64,000 nt of DNA, from the NCBI RefSeq assembly GCF_004214935.1, contig NZ_SFCC01000017.1, positions 108,151-172,150 of the forward strand. The letters run 5' to 3'. The notes under the pieces were generated by a model, which was given only the letters and a program-made list of their open reading frames with translations, made no database searches and had not been told where the DNA came from. A program made the translations under genes and the position numbers. Shown in pieces: positions 27,086 to 36,110 of this stretch. Source of the stretch: Amycolatopsis suaedae. GTDB lineage: Bacteria; Actinomycetota; Actinomycetes; Mycobacteriales; Pseudonocardiaceae. Position 1 is the stretch's first letter; each line of letters opens with the position of its first letter.

Positions 27086-29595
27086 GGCGCCGCCCAGAAC
27101 ACGGCCCGCGCCACCTGCGCGTAGAGCCCCTTGGTGTGGTCGCGGAACATCGGCTCGGTGCCGAACAGCACCGCCCGGCCGCCCAGCGCGGTCGTCCCCG
27201 ACACCACCGCGGCCTGCCCGGCGGCGTCCCGCTGCCCGCCGGTGCCGTCGGGCCGCGCGATCCAGTGGCCGGCCACGAGCGGGGTGGCGGCGTAGCGCTG
27301 GTCGGCGGTGACACCGGAGCCGAGATCGGTGAACCACAGTGGCGCGTAGACGAACGAGTGCGGCAGGGCACCGGTACCGGTCGGCCCGGTACCGCCCTCG
27401 ATCCCGACGACGCCGTTGGCACTCTCCCAGCCTGCGACCGCCCGGGCGGGCAGCAGTCCCGCGTCGGCGTTGAACTTCGCCCCGGTCGCGCCGCGGGTCA
27501 CCACGCCGCCGCGGGCGAGGAACGTCCGCAGTCGGTCGCGGGCGGCCGGTGTCAGCTGGTCGTGCCGCAGCCCAGCACCGACCACCAGCAGGTCGACGCC
27601 CGCCCAGTCGAACCCGGCGTTGAGCACGCCGGTCGACACCGGACGGACCTCGAAACCCATGTCCCGCAGCACCTTCAGCTCGTCCGGGCCGACGGCGGCC
27701 GCCAGCGTCGGCCGGTGCAGCGGCTGCGAGGCCGCACCACCGGCCTCGGTGAACCGGACGCCGTGCCGCTGCGCGGCCTCGGTCGCCGCCGGGCGCGCGG
27801 CGGCCGGGACGACGACCGTGCCGTCGGCCTGCCTGCGCAGCTCGACCCCGCGGCCCAGCAGGTCGTTGACGGCCGCGACGTCCCGGCCGTCGGCCAGGGT
27901 CAGCGCCAGATCCCGGCCCGGTGCGGCGTCCACGCCGCCGGACGGCACGGCGCCGGTGACGTCGCGGCCACGCACGTCGAGCCTGCCGTCGCGGACGATG
28001 TCCACCGACGCGCCCCAGAGCAGCCGGTGGCTCCAGCCGGAGATGTCGTACATGACCGGCACCTTGTCGGAGATGTCGCGGCCGGCCTCCAGCATCACGT
28101 TGGCCAGCGCCCGCTTGGGCTGGTGCATGTCCACCACGTACGACCCGGCCGGGTACTCACGGCCGGCCAGCCGGAAGGGCCGGTCGGCGCGGCGCACCCG
28201 CAGGTCGTTGGCCACCAGGTGGTCGACCAGCCGGGCCGCCGCGGGAGCCGACCGCTGCCCGGCGCCGGCCGGGATGACGTAGGCGCGCGGGAACTCGGTG
28301 CGGTAGCGGTCTTCCGGGCCGAACCCGGGCACGAAGCCGTCCGGGATCTCGCGCTGCGGCTCGCCCGCCGCGCCGCGGCGGAACATCTCGATCTGGTTGG
28401 CGAGCAGATCGGCGCGGTTGGCATGGAGGTAGCTCACCATCGAGCGGATGGTCGCCTCGGCGACGTCGGTGTTGATCTTCGCCCGGCGGCGTAGTTCCGG
28501 AACCGGCAGCGTGTCGTAGGCTGCGTTGTTGACCCGCTGCGGGATCTCGATCGTGTAGGACACCGCGCCGTGGTACATCGAGTACTGCGCGGTGAAGACC
28601 GGCGCCCAGCCGTCCCACACTCCCGGTTCGTAGTCGCGGAACGGGATCTCCGGCTTGGCCGCCTCCGGGTGCCCCAGTGCCTTGACGGCCTTCTCCATCG
28701 CCAGCCCGCCCGCGTAGCCGTGCTTGATGTAGAGGTCGAAGTCGTAGTTCTGGCCGTGTGGCGGCGTGGTCGGCTCGATCAGCGTGTTCTCCACGTAACC
28801 GTGCTCGTCCAGCATCACCAGCGGCTGCAGCCGCTGCACCAGCGACCGCATGGCCCGCGCCTCCGGCTGCGAGGCGGTCACGAAGTCCCGGTTGAGGTCG
28901 AACCCGCTGCCGTTGGCGCGAGTTCCGGCGACACGCCCGTCCGGGTTGGCGGTGACGTTGACGTAGACACGGCTGCGGCGCAGCAGGTCGACGGCGGCGC
29001 GGTCGCGGGTGGTGGCGAGGTACTCGATCACCCGCAGCGCCGCGTCGGTGCCCTCCCACTCGTTGCCGTGGATGTTGGCGTTGATCCACAGCGGCGCCTT
29101 GTAGCCGTGCCGCAGGAACGGATCCCACGCGGCGTGCCGGGAGTCGTTCTCGATCCGGTCACGCCAGTGTTCCTGCAGCCGCGCCTGCGCCGGGCTCTCC
29201 GGCGCGGTCAGCGTCACCAGGTACATGTCCCTGCCCATGCCGGACTGCCCGTGCACCTCGACCGAGAGCCGGTCGCTGCGGGCCTGCAGTTCGTTGAGGC
29301 GGGGCGCGATCGCGTGGTACGGCGTCAGCCCCAGCTTGATCGACTTGTCCGCCGGGTCCTCCGGGAACACCCGCAGGTCGGTCCGGCGCGGGTAACCCGC
29401 CTGGTCACCGTGGTGCCGGTTCGCCCCCAGCGCCGCGGCGAGCGCCGGCGGATCGGTGGCGGCGACCTCGTTGCGCTCCGGGCCGTTGCCGGGTTCCCGG
29501 TGCGGTGGGGCCTGCTGGGCCGCTGCCGGCAGGGTGCCGCCCAGCAGAAGCAACGCGGACAGGACGGCAAGCGACAGGCGTCGGGCAGCACGCAC
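27082..29595 (-). CDS. Secreted M14 family zinc carboxypeptidase
   Basis: 837-residue exported metallopeptidase. After a signal peptide (LSLAVLSALLLLGGTLPAAAQQ), the carboxypeptidase domain has the zinc ligands in NIHGNEWEG (HxxE), with RVYVNVTANPDGRV and GFDLNRDFVT; the conserved LDEHGY follows. Length is well over that of a bare M14 domain (~300-350); residues ~430-835 form an extra region including a glutamine-amidotransferase-like segment (LLVVGAGLRHDQLTPAARDRL), as in actinomycete M14 proteins of this size. ATG at 29595. It is followed by a GTGA-coupled SDR gene. The substrate may be peptidoglycan peptides or extracellular proteins. Confidence 0.9.
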   Translation of the reverse strand: MRAARRLSLAVLSALLLLGGTLPAAAQQAPPHREPGNGPERNEVAATDPPALAAALGANRHHGDQAGYPRRTDLRVFPEDPADKSIKLGLTPYHAIAPRLNELQARSDRLSVEVHGQSGMGRDMYLVTLTAPESPAQARLQEHWRDRIENDSRHAAWDPFLRHGYKAPLWINANIHGNEWEGTDAALRVIEYLATTRDRAAVDLLRRSRVYVNVTANPDGRVAGTRANGSGFDLNRDFVTASQPEARAMRSLVQRLQPLVMLDEHGYVENTLIEPTTPPHGQNYDFDLYIKHGYAGGLAMEKAVKALGHPEAAKPEIPFRDYEPGVWDGWAPVFTAQYSMYHGAVSYTIEIPQRVNNAAYDTLPVPELRRRAKINTDVAEATIRSMVSYLHANRADLLANQIEMFRRGAAGEPQREIPDGFVPGFGPEDRYRTEFPRAYVIPAGAGQRSAPAAARLVDHLVANDLRVRRADRPFRLAGREYPAGSYVVDMHQPKRALANVMLEAGRDISDKVPVMYDISGWSHRLLWGASVDIVRDGRLDVRGRDVTGAVPSGGVDAAPGRDLALTLADGRDVAAVNDLLGRGVELRRQADGTVVVPAAARPAATEAAQRHGVRFTEAGGAASQPLHRPTLAAAVGPDELKVLRDMGFEVRPVSTGVLNAGFDWAGVDLLVVGAGLRHDQLTPAARDRLRTFLARGGVVTRGATGAKFNADAGLLPARAVAGWESANGVVGIEGGTGPTGTGALPHSFVYAPLWFTDLGSGVTADQRYAATPLVAGHWIARPDGTGGQRDAAGQAAVVSGTTALGGRAVLFGTEPMFRDHTKGLYAQVARAVFWAAP

Positions 29596-29745
29596 GGCGG
29601 ACCTCCAGCGGCAACGGTCCGCACAGTGTTTCGGGTCGCTAAGGAGTTTGCAAGAACCGATACTGTTGCCGGTAGTCTTCCGGTTACCGACCGCCTCCGG
29701 GCGCCGGTGACCTCAAACGGGCCACGACGCGGGAGGGTTCTGGCG

Positions 29746-30165
29746 ATGACAGCCCAGTTCCAGCATGAACCGGCGCCGCCGTCGGGTCCGGTCAAGCCCC
29801 GTCCCCGCAGCATGTGGGACATCGAACGCGGCCCGGCGGAACGACAGCAGGAACAGACCCGGGTGCAGCGTGACCGCGCCATGGACGACAAGTGGTTCGC
29901 TCAGTACCAGCATCTGGACCGGGCCCGCAGCGACGCCTACGAGGCCGTCACCCTGTGCCAGCCGGGGCAGCGGCTCAACGAGTGGGCCACGCTGTCCTCC
30001 CGCTGGCGTGCCCTCGTCGAGTTCTGGACGCAGGTACGCGACGACTCCGCGACCACGTACCTGATGCGCGTGGCCGCGGAGCAGGCCCGCAAGCACGCGG
30101 CGCAGCGCGCCGACGTCGCCGCCCGCAACGCGGTCAACGAACGCGACCCCGCCGCGGAGCACTAG
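29746..30165 (+). CDS. Conserved hypothetical protein (139 aa)
   Basis: 139-residue soluble protein with no recognised domain. The N-terminus is Pro-rich (EPAPPSGPVKPRPRSMWD), followed by a mainly helical, Glu/Arg/Gln-rich body (ERQQEQTRVQRDRAMDDKWFAQ) and a segment WATLSSRWRALVEFWTQVRDD. A GGGAGGG element stands 8 bases before the ATG at 29746. It is divergent from the M14 peptidase (150 bases) and convergent with the MFS small partner (7 bases). No function can be assigned. Confidence 0.75.
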   Translation: MTAQFQHEPAPPSGPVKPRPRSMWDIERGPAERQQEQTRVQRDRAMDDKWFAQYQHLDRARSDAYEAVTLCQPGQRLNEWATLSSRWRALVEFWTQVRDDSATTYLMRVAAEQARKHAAQRADVAARNAVNERDPAAEH

Positions 30166-30172
30166 GACACTC

Positions 30173-30298
30173 CTAGCCGCCGAACAGCTGCGCCACCTTC
30201 AGCACCAGCTGGTACACGCCGTACAGGAACGGCACGCCGACCCACACCCAGGCCAGCAGGAGCAGACCGGTGCGGCGGTTCGGCTTCGTCTCAGTCAC
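30173..30298 (-). CDS. MFS transporter small partner peptide (41 aa)
   Basis: 41-residue single-span membrane peptide: basic N-terminus TETKPNRRTG, then LLLLAWVWVGVPFLYGVYQL. Tiny proteins of this form, encoded right behind oxalate/formate antiporter-type MFS genes, have been grouped as an MFS small subunit. It starts with GTG at 30298, overlapping the transporter stop (GTGA), so the two are translationally coupled and probably form a complex in the membrane. Confidence 0.8.
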   Translation of the reverse strand: MTETKPNRRTGLLLLAWVWVGVPFLYGVYQLVLKVAQLFGG

Positions 30299-31683
30299 GC
30301 CGACGCCTCCTCCTTCGTCTGCCGGCTCTCGCCGGGCTCGTGGTACTTCGGGTCGACCGGCCGGACCAGCTCGTTGGCGACGAACCCGAGCACCAGCAGG
30401 CCGATCATGATGTACAGCGACGTCGAATACAGCGCCGGACCCTGCCTGCCCGCCGCCGTCCCGGCGTCGGCGATGGCGTTGACGATCAGCGGCCCCAGCA
30501 CGCCCGCCGTGGACCACGCGGTGAGCAGCCTGCCGTGGATGGCGCCGACCTCGTAGGTGCCGAACAGATCCTTCAGGTACGCCGGCACGGTGGCGAACCC
30601 GCCGCCGTAGAACGACAGGATCACCAGTGCGCAAATCACGAACACCAGCTTCGAACTGTTGGTGGTCAACGCGATCACCAGGTACATCAGCGCGCCGACA
30701 CCGAGGTAGAGCCGGTAGATGTTGCGGCGGCCCACCAGGTCCGATGTGGACGACCAGACGAACCGGCCCAGCATGTTCGTCAGCGACAGCAGGGCGACGA
30801 ACCCGGCGGCGGCCGCGGCGCCGACCGGCGTGGCGGTCTCCCGGAAGAAGTCACTGATCATCGGCGAGGCCTTCTCCAGGATGCCGATGCCCGCGGTGAC
30901 GTTGAAGCAGAGAATGATCCACAGCAGCCAGAACTGCGGTGTGCGGATGGCGTTGCGGGCCGAGACGTTGGCGGTGGTGATCATCCGGTTGCCGTTGGGT
31001 TTCGGCGGCTTCCACCCGGCGGGCTTCCAGTCGTCGGCAGGCACCCGCACCAGCAGCACGCCCAGCGTCATGAACACCGCGTAGACCACGCCGTGCACGG
31101 CGAACGTGGTGGCGATGCCGCCGGTGGTGACGCCGAACGCCTCCAGCATCTCGTTCGACCACGGTGACGCGATCAGGGCACCGCCGCCGAACCCCATGAT
31201 GGCGATGCCGGTCGCCATGCCCGGCCGGTCGGGGAACCACTTGATCAGTGTCGATACCGGCGAGATGTAGCCGATGCCCAGCCCGACACCGCCGACCAGG
31301 CCGTAGCCGAGCACGACCAGCCAGAACTGCTCGGTCGCCACGCCCAGCGCGGAGATGAAGAAGCCGGTGGAGAAACAGGTCATCGACACGAACATCGCCC
31401 AGCGCGGGCCGTTGCGCTCCACCAGCGTGCCGCCGAACGCGGCGGACAGGCCCAGCATGACGATGGCGAGCTGGAACGGCAGCGCGCTCTGCCACCCGGC
31501 CAGCCCGAGCGTCTTCTCCAGCGGCGGTTTGAACACGCTCCACGCGTAGGCCTGCCCGATCGACAGGTGGACCGACAGGGCCGCGGGAGGAATCAGCCAG
31601 CGGCTCCAGCCGGGCGGCGCGACGGTGCGGGAACGAGCGAGGAAGCCGACGGCCATCGTGGGCGCCTTACGTACGCTGGACAT
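30295..31683 (-). CDS. OFA-type MFS transporter (oxalate/formate antiporter family)
   Basis: 462-residue major facilitator with 12 hydrophobic segments. Family marks are SIGQAYAWSVFKPPLE at helix 1, ERNGPRWAMFVSM between helices 2 and 3, YGLVGGVGLGIGYISPVSTLIKWFPDRPGMATG around helices 4-5, and YGGGFATVPAYLKDLFG in the second half. OFA proteins move oxalate, formate or related monocarboxylates. The start chosen is ATG at 31683; ATG at 31656 is possible. It is divergent from fdhD (72 bases between the starts) and near the YdeP enzyme, which supports a C1/C2-acid role. Confidence 0.9.
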   Translation of the reverse strand: MSSVRKAPTMAVGFLARSRTVAPPGWSRWLIPPAALSVHLSIGQAYAWSVFKPPLEKTLGLAGWQSALPFQLAIVMLGLSAAFGGTLVERNGPRWAMFVSMTCFSTGFFISALGVATEQFWLVVLGYGLVGGVGLGIGYISPVSTLIKWFPDRPGMATGIAIMGFGGGALIASPWSNEMLEAFGVTTGGIATTFAVHGVVYAVFMTLGVLLVRVPADDWKPAGWKPPKPNGNRMITTANVSARNAIRTPQFWLLWIILCFNVTAGIGILEKASPMISDFFRETATPVGAAAAAGFVALLSLTNMLGRFVWSSTSDLVGRRNIYRLYLGVGALMYLVIALTTNSSKLVFVICALVILSFYGGGFATVPAYLKDLFGTYEVGAIHGRLLTAWSTAGVLGPLIVNAIADAGTAAGRQGPALYSTSLYIMIGLLVLGFVANELVRPVDPKYHEPGESRQTKEEASA

Positions 31684-31755
31684 GGTCAACAGGACATTAG
31701 GCCCGAGGTGGCGTTCGCGCAGCTGTCGATGTGCGGCGTTCGCAGGAGGTGAGAA

Positions 31756-32607
31756 ATGGGTCGGATCACTGTGCGCCGCCCGGTTCGGACGATCACCGTG
31801 AACGCGGACGGACCGGACACCACCCGCCGCCGGCCGGACGCGCTGGCCGTCGAGGAGCCGATGGAACTGCGGGTCGGCGCCGCCCCGCTGACCGTCACCA
31901 TGCGCACGCCCGGCCACGACGTAGAGCTGGCCCACGGGTTCCTGCTGTCCGAGGGTGTCATCGGCGCGCCGTCCGACGTGCACTCGGCCCGCTACTGCGA
32001 CGGTGTGGACGACGAGGGCCGCAACACCTACAACGTGCTGGACATCACCCTGGCCGACGGCGTCCCACCCCCCGAGACGGGCGTGGAGCGCAACTTCTAC
32101 ACCACCTCCTCCTGCGGCGTGTGCGGCAAGGCGGCGCTGGACGCGGTGAAGCTGTCCACCCGGTTCGGCACCCGCGACTCGGCGTTCGCCGTCACCCCGG
32201 CCGTGCTGGCTGCCCTGCCCGACCGGCTGCGGGCCCGCCAGCGGGTCTTCGAGAGCACCGGCGGGCTGCACGCGGCGGCGCTGTTCGACGAGCGGGGCGA
32301 GCTGCTGGTGGTCCGCGAGGACGTCGGCAGGCACAACGCCGTCGACAAGGTGCTGGGGTGGGCGCTGCTCAACGGCCACGTGCCGCTGGCAGGCGCCGGG
32401 CTGCTGGTGTCCGGCCGGGCGTCGTTCGAACTGGTGCAGAAGGCCGCCATGGCGGGGATCCCGCTGCTCGCCGCGGTGTCCGCGCCGTCGTCGCTGGCGG
32501 TGGAGCTGGCCGCCGAGCACGACATCACGCTGGTCGGGTTCCTGCGCGGCGCCAGCATGAACGTCTACACCGGCGAGCGGGTCCAGGTGCTGGCACCCGC
32601 GCGGTAG
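31756..32607 (+). CDS. fdhD: Formate dehydrogenase accessory sulfurtransferase
   Basis: 283-residue FdhD, which transfers sulfur from a desulfurase to the molybdenum cofactor and is required for active formate dehydrogenase-type enzymes. The paired cysteines are in SSCGVCGKAAL (CxxC), after GHDVELAHGFLLSEG, with REDVGRHNAVDKVLGW and LLVSGRASFELVQKA further on; the GRASFE region binds the cofactor. AGGAGGTGAGAA before ATG at 31756 is a strong ribosome binding site. Its partner enzyme is probably the YdeP-like gene at 22262, the only Moco enzyme in the window. Confidence 0.96.
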   Translation: MGRITVRRPVRTITVNADGPDTTRRRPDALAVEEPMELRVGAAPLTVTMRTPGHDVELAHGFLLSEGVIGAPSDVHSARYCDGVDDEGRNTYNVLDITLADGVPPPETGVERNFYTTSSCGVCGKAALDAVKLSTRFGTRDSAFAVTPAVLAALPDRLRARQRVFESTGGLHAAALFDERGELLVVREDVGRHNAVDKVLGWALLNGHVPLAGAGLLVSGRASFELVQKAAMAGIPLLAAVSAPSSLAVELAAEHDITLVGFLRGASMNVYTGERVQVLAPAR

Positions 32608-32676
32608 GCGCCTTCACGGCATACTCGCGGCGGGTCCGGGCCATCGGACGTGACCTTCGGTCGTCATACTGAGGGT

Positions 32677-33348
32677 ATGAGCACGGACAGCGACACGACC
32701 CCGCGGCGGCGGCTGGTCGAGGCCGCGGTCCGGCTGCTCGCCGACGGCGGACCGGAAACCGTGCAGGCACGCAGGCTCGCCGCCGAGATCGGCGCCTCCA
32801 CGATGGCGGTCTACACGCACTTCGGCGGCATGGGCGCGCTGGTGGAGGCCGTGCGCGAGGAGGGTTTCCGCCGCATCGCCGACGCCGTGACGGCGGCGCC
32901 GGTGACCGGCGACCCCGTCGCCGACCTGCTGCGCACCGACCTCGCCTACCAGGACGTCGCCAGGGACAACCCGAACCTGTACGCGGTCACCTTCGGCCAG
33001 GCCGTCCTCGGCGGGCGCCGGATCACCACCCGTGAGCGGGTGCATCCGGTCGACACCCCCTCGGCCGAGGGGCAACGCGCGTTCGGCGTGCTGATGTCCG
33101 GCGTCGAACGGGCCGTCGCGGCGGGCAGGCTGCGTGCCGGGAGCACATCGGGAATCGCCGGGCAACTGTGGAGCTCGCTGCACGGCTACCTGAGCCTGGA
33201 GCTCACCGGCTACCTCGGCCCGCGGGAGACGGCCGTGCGCGGCGTCTTCCTGCCGCTGCACCGCACGCTGATGGTCGGCCTCGGCGACACACCGGAAGCC
33301 GTTGCCCGGTCCCACGCCGCCGTCGTCGGGGATCAGGGCGCGAACTGA
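32677..33348 (+). CDS. TetR family transcriptional regulator
   Basis: 223-residue repressor. Helix-turn-helix: RRRLVEAAVRLLADGG, VQARRLAAEIGASTMAVYTHF, with the C-terminal WHG/TetR_C_33-like portion (GIAGQLWSSLHGYLSLEL). ATG at 32677 has GAGGG four bases upstream. It ends in a 16-base tail-to-tail overlap with the RsbA-like gene. Targets are unknown; no divergent partner gene exists, and fdhD upstream is separately oriented. Confidence 0.9.
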   Translation: MSTDSDTTPRRRLVEAAVRLLADGGPETVQARRLAAEIGASTMAVYTHFGGMGALVEAVREEGFRRIADAVTAAPVTGDPVADLLRTDLAYQDVARDNPNLYAVTFGQAVLGGRRITTRERVHPVDTPSAEGQRAFGVLMSGVERAVAAGRLRAGSTSGIAGQLWSSLHGYLSLELTGYLGPRETAVRGVFLPLHRTLMVGLGDTPEAVARSHAAVVGDQGAN

Positions 33349-34280
33349 CGCCGCAGGTAGACCCGCACGACGTTGTCACCGGGAGCGGTCCGGGTCCGCA
33401 CCAGATCGGCCAGCCAGTGCACCATCAGCAGGCCCCGGCCGCCCGGGTTGGTCGCCGGCACCGGCACGCGGCCGGCCAGCGGATCGGTCATCGTGCCTGC
33501 GTCGGTCACCTCGCAGGCCACCAGATCGCCGTCGGCCCACATGCGCAGCCGCCCCCGCCCGCCACCGTGGCGCACGCTGTTGGTGCACAGCTCGTCAGCG
33601 ATCAGCTGCAGATCAGCCCCGCGGTCGACCGACAGGCCCAGCTCCCCACCCACCGCCGCCGCGGCCCGCCGGGTGGTCACCAGGCCGTCCTCGCCGAAGC
33701 CGGTGTCCAGCACGACCGGCCCTCCCGGCTCGGCCAGCGGCCCGTTGTGGCCGGCGACGACGGCGTCCGGCGCGTAGCGGTCGCTGCCCCACCGGCGGCC
33801 CCCGGCGGTCAGCTCGGGATGGGTGGCGGCGGACTCGGCAATCCACTCCCTGGGCAGGCCGGCGGTGTCGTAGAGACACAGGATCGCGGCGGGCAGGCCG
33901 GCGAAGGCGGTGTTGACCAGGGCTTCGTGCTGCGCGCACGCCGGGTACTCCAGGTCCGTCCGGCCGGGCCATACCGTTTCGTCGACGATCCGGACCGGGC
34001 CGGGGTTGGCGTCGGCGAAGGCCAGCAGCACCTCGGGCAGGATGCGGCCGGGGTTGGCGCCCACCTCCGCCAGGTCGATCCAGGTCACCGCCTCGGCGGA
34101 CCGTTCCAGCGCCGTCCGGAGCAGCTTCAGCCTGCTCCCGGGCACGGCGACCGCCACCGGCGTCCCGGCATCGAGCCCGTCCAGTACGAACGGCACCGCG
34201 CCCGCCACGTAGTCGCGGTCGTCCGCGTACAGCAGGGCCCGGTGCTCGAACCTGGAGGGAACTGGTGCCACGGTTGCCAT
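33333..34280 (-). CDS. RsbA-like anti-sigma factor regulatory protein (MEDS + HATPase)
   Basis: 315-residue protein with an N-terminal MEDS domain (FEHRALLYADDRDYVAGAVP, GTPVAVAVP) and a C-terminal GHKL/HATPase_c domain like that of anti-sigma kinases (LQLIADELCTNSVRHGG, N-box; VTDAGTMTDP, G1; GGRGLLMVHWLADL, G2). This is the architecture of RsbA-type regulators that control SigB/F-like stress sigma factors in actinomycetes. Its own sigma or anti-anti-sigma partner is not in the window. ATG at 34280. The 3' end overlaps the convergent TetR gene by 16 bases. Confidence 0.85.
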   Translation of the reverse strand: MATVAPVPSRFEHRALLYADDRDYVAGAVPFVLDGLDAGTPVAVAVPGSRLKLLRTALERSAEAVTWIDLAEVGANPGRILPEVLLAFADANPGPVRIVDETVWPGRTDLEYPACAQHEALVNTAFAGLPAAILCLYDTAGLPREWIAESAATHPELTAGGRRWGSDRYAPDAVVAGHNGPLAEPGGPVVLDTGFGEDGLVTTRRAAAAVGGELGLSVDRGADLQLIADELCTNSVRHGGGRGRLRMWADGDLVACEVTDAGTMTDPLAGRVPVPATNPGGRGLLMVHWLADLVRTRTAPGDNVVRVYLRRQFAP

Positions 34281-34323
34281 GTCCGCGGCGAGATACCCGC
34301 GGCGCTCCGCCGGTAAACCGGGC

Positions 34324-34671
34324 CTACCAGGCCATCTCGTCCAGCAGCTTGGCGACCCCGGACATGGCCCAGAACCCCGAACCGCCCGCGAGGACGAGCA
34401 GCACCGACCAGCCCAGCACCGGCCGGGGGCCGCCCGCCCGGTGCAGCCGCCACAGGGCGAGGCCCGCGATCACGAACAGCGGAAGGGGCAGCAGCGGCAG
34501 CGCCGACCCGCGGGTCAGCACCGCGACGAGGGACAGCACCGTGAACAGGCCCAGCAGGATCGCGGCCCAGCGGTGCAGCCGCGGATTGGCCAGGTACGCC
34601 GGTGTGGCGAAGCGCTCGGCCAGCTCCAGCAGCCCGGACGGCGCGTCCGGCTCAGGCCGACTTCTCGCCAC
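34324..34671 (-). CDS. Hypothetical membrane protein overlapping clpX end
   Basis: 115-residue protein with three hydrophobic segments (WAAILLGLFTVLSLVAVLT, LLPLPLFVIAGLALW, VLGWSVLLVLAGGSGFW). GTG at 34671 lies 20 bases inside clpX in another frame, so its translation is probably coupled to clpX. It is unrelated to known Clp adaptors by inspection. Function unknown. Coding is supported by codon bias and the hydrophobic pattern rather than by homology I can name. Confidence 0.65.
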   Translation of the reverse strand: MARSRPEPDAPSGLLELAERFATPAYLANPRLHRWAAILLGLFTVLSLVAVLTRGSALPLLPLPLFVIAGLALWRLHRAGGPRPVLGWSVLLVLAGGSGFWAMSGVAKLLDEMAW

Positions 34672-35947
34672 GTTCGCTGCGCTGCCTGCGCGACGGCTGC
34701 CGCGACACGATCGTCGGGTTCACGTTCTCCCGCACCGTCTGCTCGGTGATGACCACCTTGGCGACGTCGTCGCGGCTGGGGATGTCGTACATCACCGGCT
34801 GGAGGACCTCCTCCATGATGGCCCGCAGGCCACGGGCGCCGGTGCCACGCAGCATGGCCTGGTCGGCGATCGCCTCCAGTGCCGTCTTGGTGAACTCCAG
34901 CTCGACGTTGTCCATCTCGAAGAGCTTCTTGTACTGCTTCACCAGGGCGTTGCGTGGCTTGGTGAGGATCGACACCAGGGACGGCTTGTCCAGGTTGGTG
35001 ACGCTGGCGACCACCGGAAGCCGGCCGATGAACTCCGGGATCAGGCCGAACTTGATCAGGTCCTCCGGCATGGTGTCGGAGAAGATGTCGCTGTTGTCGA
35101 TCTCGGCCTTGGTGCGGATCTCGGCACCGAAGCCCAGGCCGCGCTTGCCGACCCGCTCGTTGATGATCTTCTCCAGGCCCGCGAACGCACCGGCCACGAT
35201 GAACAGCACGTTCGTCGTGTCGATCTGGATGAACTCCTGGTGCGGGTGCTTGCGGCCACCCTGCGGCGGTACCGAGGCCGTGGTGCCCTCGAGGATCTTC
35301 AGCAGGGCCTGCTGGACGCCCTCGCCGGACACGTCGCGGGTGATCGACGGGTTCTCCGACTTGCGGGCGATCTTGTCGACCTCGTCGATGTAGATGATGC
35401 CGGTCTCGGCCCGCTTGACGTCGTAGTCGGCGGCCTGGATCAGCTTGAGCAGGATGTTCTCGACGTCCTCGCCGACGTAGCCCGCCTCGGTGAGCGCGGT
35501 GGCGTCGGCGATGGCGAACGGGACATTGAGCAGTTTCGCGAGGGTCTGGGCGAGGTAGGTCTTGCCGCAGCCGGTGGGCCCGAGCATCAGGATGTTGGAC
35601 TTGGCCAGCTCGACCGGCTCGTCCTTGGAGTCCTTCGGGCCGGTCTTGTCGTCGGCCTGGATGCGCTTGTAGTGGTTGTAGACCGCCACCGCCAGCGTCC
35701 GCTTGGCCTCGTCCTGGCCGATGATGTACTGCTCGAGGAAGTCCCGGATGTCAGCCGGTTTGGGCAGCTCGTCGAGCTTGACGTCGCCGGCCTCGGCCAG
35801 CTCCTCCTCGATGATCTCGTTGCACAGGTCGATGCACTCGTCGCAGATGTACACGCCTGGCCCGGCGATGAGCTTCTTCACCTGCTTCTGGCTCTTCCCG
35901 CAGAAAGAACACTTCAACAGGTCCCCGCCGTCGCCGATCCGTGCCAT
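34652..35947 (-). CDS. clpX: ATP-dependent Clp protease ATP-binding subunit ClpX
   Basis: 431-residue AAA+ unfoldase that feeds substrates to ClpP1P2. An N-terminal zinc-binding domain (CSFCGKSQKQV..CDECIDLC, four Cys) is followed by the AAA module with Walker A GPTGCGKT, Walker B IIYIDEVDKIA, the pore loop in GYVGEDVEN, and the sensor-2/C-terminal domain (GTGARGLRAIMEEVL). The IGF-type ClpP-docking loop corresponds to the GLGFGAE region. It is separated from clpP2 by 163 bases with an inverted repeat, so it may have its own promoter as well as read-through. ATG at 35947. Confidence 0.98.
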   Translation of the reverse strand: MARIGDGGDLLKCSFCGKSQKQVKKLIAGPGVYICDECIDLCNEIIEEELAEAGDVKLDELPKPADIRDFLEQYIIGQDEAKRTLAVAVYNHYKRIQADDKTGPKDSKDEPVELAKSNILMLGPTGCGKTYLAQTLAKLLNVPFAIADATALTEAGYVGEDVENILLKLIQAADYDVKRAETGIIYIDEVDKIARKSENPSITRDVSGEGVQQALLKILEGTTASVPPQGGRKHPHQEFIQIDTTNVLFIVAGAFAGLEKIINERVGKRGLGFGAEIRTKAEIDNSDIFSDTMPEDLIKFGLIPEFIGRLPVVASVTNLDKPSLVSILTKPRNALVKQYKKLFEMDNVELEFTKTALEAIADQAMLRGTGARGLRAIMEEVLQPVMYDIPSRDDVAKVVITEQTVRENVNPTIVSRQPSRRQRSERGEKSA

Positions 35948-36047
35948 GACCGTTGACCTCGTCCCCTCCGGCGCGCGATGCGCACCTGACTTGCCTGGGC
36001 TGCTCCCGTCGCAGCGGGAACCTTACGCATTGCCACTGACGGTACCC

Positions 36048-36099
36048 GCCCGACGCGCCCAGCTCTATCTTTTGATTGGTCCGCGTTCACGCGTCGGGC
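36048..36099. promoter_or_regulatory. Inverted repeat between clpP2 and clpX
   Basis: GCCCGACGCG (36048-36057) and CGCGTCGGGC (36090-36099), 10-bp perfect arms, separated by 32 bases that include an AT-rich run (CTATCTTTTGATTGG). Could be a weak terminator/attenuator after clpP2 or a regulator site for a clpX promoter. There is no T-run on the relevant strand. Confidence 0.4.
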
Positions 36100-36110
36100 G
36101 GATCCGGAGG

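Noticed and set aside
36048..36099. Confident terminator between clpP2 and clpX
   Set aside because: Perfect arms but a 32-base loop and no T-run; kept only as a low-confidence regulatory feature.
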